This document shows positions 5,795-8,552 of a stretch of 8,552 nucleotides of DNA, piece after piece. The position numbers were made by a program, and so were the translations under genes. The stretch is from Candidatus Arcticimaribacter sp. UBA7428 (GTDB taxonomy: Bacteria; Bacteroidota; Bacteroidia; Flavobacteriales; Flavobacteriaceae). The stretch is taken from positions 1 through 8,552 of the forward strand of contig DLQQ01000072.1 in NCBI GenBank assembly GCA_002477625.1. The letters are read 5' to 3'. The notes under the pieces are model-generated. The model was not told where the DNA came from and did not search any database. It saw only the letters and a program-made list of their open reading frames with translations. Numbering within the stretch: the stretch's first letter is position 1; each line of letters opens with the position of its first letter.

Positions 5795-7690
5795 CTATAT
5801 GTTCAGCTTTAATTTATTGGTGTTTGTTAAAAGAAGTTCTTTCGTACTCAATTGCATTCGAATTGATTCTCCTATTTCAAAGGTAGTGTAATCTGCAATG
5901 GATTGATCCAATTCTTTTAAGCTCCTTGCTCCATTTTGGAGTTCTGCCACAATGCGATTTTTAATTTCAATTTGAACAGTTTTTACTTGTTTCTTTGGAA
6001 GGCATTCTAAAGCATTGCACCGACCACACTTTTCAGTTGTATGTTCTCCAAAATACGCAAGAATTTGCTTTTGTTTACAGCTTGCTGTCGAAAAAGCAAA
6101 ACTAATCATGGCTTCAATTTTTTCTTTCTTTACCTGATGGTGCTGCTCCAGTCGTTTTAGAAGAGGTGCAAGCGTGTATTGATCTTCTCGGGGGACCAGC
6201 CACTGAATTTGAATGTCTGTTTGCGCATAATCTAAAACTAGATTTCCTTCTTTATGCCATTGTTCAAGGGCATGAATTACAGTTTTAAAAGACACTTGGT
6301 TTATGCGGACGATGCGCTCAAGGTAGAGTTCGAAAGAAGAAGTATACACATCATGATGATTGCGTATAATGCCTTGAATGACTTTTGACGTTTCCGATTG
6401 ATCTTTAAGTAACTCAAGAATTTGATTTTGGTTCAATAAAAATTTGACGGTTGCTCGTTGTTTGTTGTATTGAATGAGATTACAAACACCTTCTTGTTCT
6501 AGGTAAGATAAAGTTGCAAGTGCTTTTTTGGGATTTAAATCATAGGTTTTGCAAAAGGCACTCAAAGAAAGATTATTAATCAGTTCGTTGCCTTCTCCAT
6601 AGGCTATGTTGAGATAATTGCAAAGGTTTTTATAGCACAGGCGAATGAACCCCTTATCTGGAAGAGTGCCTAAAAACTGATCTCGAATTCTGTTCTTGTC
6701 ATTTTGTTGTAACAAAAGAAAGGTTTTTGCAGGAGCTCCATTTCTCCCAGCGCGACCAACTTCTTGAAAAAAATTCTCTATGCTCGAAGGGAGGTTTAAA
6801 TGAATTACAGTAGCAACTTCACTTTTATCTACACCCATGCCAAAGGCATTGGTGGCTACCATGATTTTGGTTTTTTCGTTCAGCCATTCATGGAGCAGTT
6901 CTTTGCGTTCACTTGCGGTTCTCCCGCCGTGAAAATAGGCACTTGACAGCTTGTTGTGCTGCAGTATTTTGGCAACCTGTTCGGTCATTTTTCTACTGCC
7001 ACAATACACAATTCCTGATTTTTTATTTCCAGACAGTAACTTGATTAGAGTTCCAAACTTATCTTCGGTAAAAAGGGTATTGATGCTGATGTTCGACCGG
7101 ACAAAAGATTCCTGAAAAAGGCAGGTTTTCTCGAGCTCAAGGCTAGAAATTATATCTTCTAAGACTTTTGTAGTTGCCGTCGCTGTTACTGCCAAAATAG
7201 GTGTGTCGGGAAGCAATTTCCGGAGGTTTTTTATTTGCTTGAAGGCCGGCCTAAAATCGTTTCCCCATTCCGAAATACAATGTGCTTCGTCAACAGCAAT
7301 TCTATTGATTTTTAAATCTTTAATTCTGAGTTTAAATTCACTAGACAATGCTTTTTCGGGCGAGCAATAGAGTAGCTTAAAGTTGCCATACAAACAATTG
7401 TCTAATTGGATACCCATTGCTTGTGTGTTGGTCAGCATCATACTTTTAATGCCCTTAGCATTCATCTGCTCTACTTGATCTTGCATCAATGCAATTAAGG
7501 GGGAAATGACCAAAGTACAGCCTGCAGTCATCAGCGCTGGAAGTTGATAGCAAATAGATTTTCCACCTCCTGTTGGTAACAGTGCAACGGTGTCCTTATT
7601 TTCCAAGACACGGCCGATAATAGCCTCTTGTTTTGATCGGAAGCTGTCGTATCCCCAGTATTTTTTGAGGTATGCCTTTGGACTATCCAT
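5795..7690 (-). CDS. recQ: RecQ-family ATP-dependent DNA helicase (short Bacteroidetes type)
   Basis: A 3'-5' superfamily 2 DNA helicase for recombination and replication-fork repair. Helicase core, residues 1-345: FRSKQ motif 0, LLPTGGGKS Walker A (38-45, Lys44), DEAHCISEWGNDFRP (134-148, DEAH box plus the RecQ aromatic-rich loop), TATAT (169-173), GMGVDK (284-289) and QEVGRAGRNG (309-318, arginine finger). Then come about 190 residues with predicted winged-helix character, and only then the zinc-binding cysteines Cys538, Cys555, Cys558 and Cys563 around YFGE. This late zinc site, about 631 residues in total and no recognisable HRDC domain are typical of the short Bacteroidetes RecQ branch rather than E. 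coli RecQ. The last pair of cysteines is spaced C-x4-C where C-x2-C is usual. The ATG overlaps the end of the upstream ATPase gene by 8 bp, and fmt follows after one base, so all three are translated as one operon. Confidence 0.96.
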   Translation of the reverse strand: MDSPKAYLKKYWGYDSFRSKQEAIIGRVLENKDTVALLPTGGGKSICYQLPALMTAGCTLVISPLIALMQDQVEQMNAKGIKSMMLTNTQAMGIQLDNCLYGNFKLLYCSPEKALSSEFKLRIKDLKINRIAVDEAHCISEWGNDFRPAFKQIKNLRKLLPDTPILAVTATATTKVLEDIISSLELEKTCLFQESFVRSNISINTLFTEDKFGTLIKLLSGNKKSGIVYCGSRKMTEQVAKILQHNKLSSAYFHGGRTASERKELLHEWLNEKTKIMVATNAFGMGVDKSEVATVIHLNLPSSIENFFQEVGRAGRNGAPAKTFLLLQQNDKNRIRDQFLGTLPDKGFIRLCYKNLCNYLNIAYGEGNELINNLSLSAFCKTYDLNPKKALATLSYLEQEGVCNLIQYNKQRATVKFLLNQNQILELLKDQSETSKVIQGIIRNHHDVYTSSFELYLERIVRINQVSFKTVIHALEQWHKEGNLVLDYAQTDIQIQWLVPREDQYTLAPLLKRLEQHHQVKKEKIEAMISFAFSTASCKQKQILAYFGEHTTEKCGRCNALECLPKKQVKTVQIEIKNRIVAELQNGARSLKELDQSIADYTTFEIGESIRMQLSTKELLLTNTNKLKLNI

Positions 7691-8231
7691 TCTTGATGTG
7701 TTTTAATATTAAATCCAGTCGGGCTAGGGGAGTTGTAAAGGGAAGGGATATGGTTTTTAGCCCACTTTTGTTATAGGTTTCAGTAAGGATCTTATGTACT
7801 TTCAGTGCTTCTTCGAAAGACTCCATTCTACCTTCGTCTTGACGATAAATTTCTTTTACAGGTTTTATTAGAAAAACAAGGTCATAGGCAAAGTCATTCA
7901 GTTGTTTTTCCCAAGCGGGAATGGGGTCGTTTACGTGATTTAAATAGCCAACAACATCATGAACCGCCCGATCGAAGAAAACGCAGTCCGTTGTTAATAC
8001 TGTTGCTTGTTGAAATTGCTTTTGACGGCCCTTCCATAAATAGTTACTAAACGCATGTGGATCGGTTTTAAAGTAGTTGTCAATCCCCTGTTCTTTACCC
8101 AGTTGAATAAAGTCTCTTGAAATTTCTTCAAAACAAATGTACCCCCTTTCTTTGAGCAAATTAATCAGGGTTGTCTTTCCACTTCCGGGTCCACCACTGA
8201 TTACAATTTTATATGGAGTTTTTGATCCGAT
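7683..8231 (-). CDS. P-loop ATPase of AAA_28 (NadR/kinase-like) type, start codon unclear
   Basis: About 174-182 residues. The Walker A motif GGPGSGKTT is encoded at 8195-8169, followed by RGYICFEEISRDFI, a central FFDRAVHDVVGYL (the D-R-x-x-H-D motif of the AAA_28 family) and a C-terminal EIYRQDEGRMESFEEALKVH lid-like segment with arginines. It is probably a nucleotide- or small-molecule-kinase-like NTPase of unknown substrate, conserved next to recQ in flavobacteria. The start is odd: between the in-frame TAG at 8249-8247 and the P-loop there is no ATG, GTG or TTG. The first TTG (8159-8157) lies after the P-loop and would remove it. The possible starts are ATC at 8231 or 8234, or ATT at 8207; I give 8231 provisionally. 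Alternatives are a sequence error or a recent start-codon loss. The 3' end overlaps recQ by 8 bp. Confidence 0.8.
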   Translation of the reverse strand: MGSKTPYKIVISGGPGSGKTTLINLLKERGYICFEEISRDFIQLGKEQGIDNYFKTDPHAFSNYLWKGRQKQFQQATVLTTDCVFFDRAVHDVVGYLNHVNDPIPAWEKQLNDFAYDLVFLIKPVKEIYRQDEGRMESFEEALKVHKILTETYNKSGLKTISLPFTTPLARLDLILKHIKNG

Positions 8232-8256
8232 GATATATGGGTTTGTCTATTTGAAC

Positions 8257-8264
8257 TATATTTG
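8257..8264 (+). promoter_or_regulatory. -7 element of the DUF493 gene
   Basis: TATATTTG, an exact TAnnTTTG match, ends 19 bases before the DUF493 ATG at 8284, implying a leader of about 14 bases. No TTG is placed 19 bases upstream. The same short gap must also carry the start signals of the divergent ATPase operon; on that strand TATTTTTA (8273-8266) is a weaker candidate. Confidence 0.45.
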
Positions 8265-8283
8265 TGTAAAAATAGCGGTCTTA

Positions 8284-8552
8284 ATGATTCCTAAAGAAAA
8301 TCCAGAAGAATTTTATTCACGTTTTCACGAACAATTAACAGATTCACAAGAATGGCCTGGTCCTTTTTTGTTTAAATTCATCATCAGAGGAGACCAACAG
8401 AAGGTAGAAAAATTAAAGCAAATATTTGAGGGCAAGCAAGCTAAGCTCAAACTTAAAAATTCGAGTAAGAATACTTTTGTTAGTGTAACCTTTCTTGCTG
8501 AAATGGAAAACCCTACCGAAGTAATAAACATCTACCGAGCTGCGAGTTCAAT
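8284..8552 (+). CDS. DUF493 (YbeD-like) family protein, cut by the window edge
   Basis: An open frame of 89 codons from ATG at 8284 (MIPKENPEEFYSRFHEQL) that runs off the right end without a stop. The segment WPGPFLFKFIIRG followed by VEKLKQIF, and later KNTFVSVTFLAEM with a C-terminal EVINIYRAAS, matches the small DUF493/YbeD ferredoxin-like alpha/beta fold. Full members are about 90-100 residues, so only a few residues are missing. The E. coli homologue YbeD resembles ACT-like regulatory domains but has no agreed function. It is divergent from the ATPase-recQ-fmt operon with a gap of only about 50 bases. Confidence 0.88.
   Translation, partial: MIPKENPEEFYSRFHEQLTDSQEWPGPFLFKFIIRGDQQKVEKLKQIFEGKQAKLKLKNSSKNTFVSVTFLAEMENPTEVINIYRAASS

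Noticed and set aside
7683..8159. Starting the ATPase at TTG 8159
   Set aside because: This start removes the P-loop GGPGSGKTT encoded just upstream in the same frame, which the family needs for nucleotide binding.

Overview
The window is AT-rich chromosomal DNA from a member of the Bacteroidetes, most likely the class Flavobacteriia. Three things point there. Start codons lack a clear Shine-Dalgarno and follow A/T-rich leaders. Promoters match the Bacteroidetes form TTG-N19-TAnnTTTG, with an exact example upstream of the HU gene. The gene families and their order (START-like protein plus class IV aminotransferase, YqgE, HU, fmt, a short RecQ, a P-loop ATPase, DUF493) are typical of flavobacteria. 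The species cannot be fixed from the sequence. No phage, insertion sequence, CRISPR array or defence island is visible; this is mostly housekeeping DNA with several local oddities.

Layout. Bases 1-134 hold nothing I can identify except a perfect 19-bp palindrome at 124-142. Bases 150-509 encode only the last ~120 residues of an ATP-dependent phosphoenolpyruvate carboxykinase, so this is a gene remnant. Bases 510-760 have no gene, only a 9-bp-stem inverted repeat at 638-660. Next come trxB (+) and, facing it with one base between the stop codons, a flavin reductase-like gene (-). A tRNA with anticodon CAU (-) follows, with its own promoter and terminator.

The second part starts with a two-gene + strand unit: a START-like protein and a class IV aminotransferase homologue whose PLP-binding lysine position holds glutamate. 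It converges on yqgE (-), and the two stop codons share the four bases TTAA. Then come a monocistronic HU gene (-), with a clear promoter and a UUCG-loop terminator, and a tightly packed - strand operon read in the order P-loop ATPase, recQ, fmt (8-bp overlap, then a 1-bp gap). The ATPase gene has no ATG, GTG or TTG upstream of its P-loop in frame. A DUF493 gene runs divergently off the right edge.

The genes cover redox homeostasis (trxB, flavin reductase), translation initiation (fmt, and a CAU tRNA that is probably the elongator), DNA architecture and repair (HU, recQ), and several conserved proteins of unknown role. The items most worth following are the PLP-lysine-less aminotransferase with its START-like partner, the pckA remnant, the missing start codon of the ATPase, and a 12-bp direct repeat with 21-bp phasing upstream of the HU promoter.
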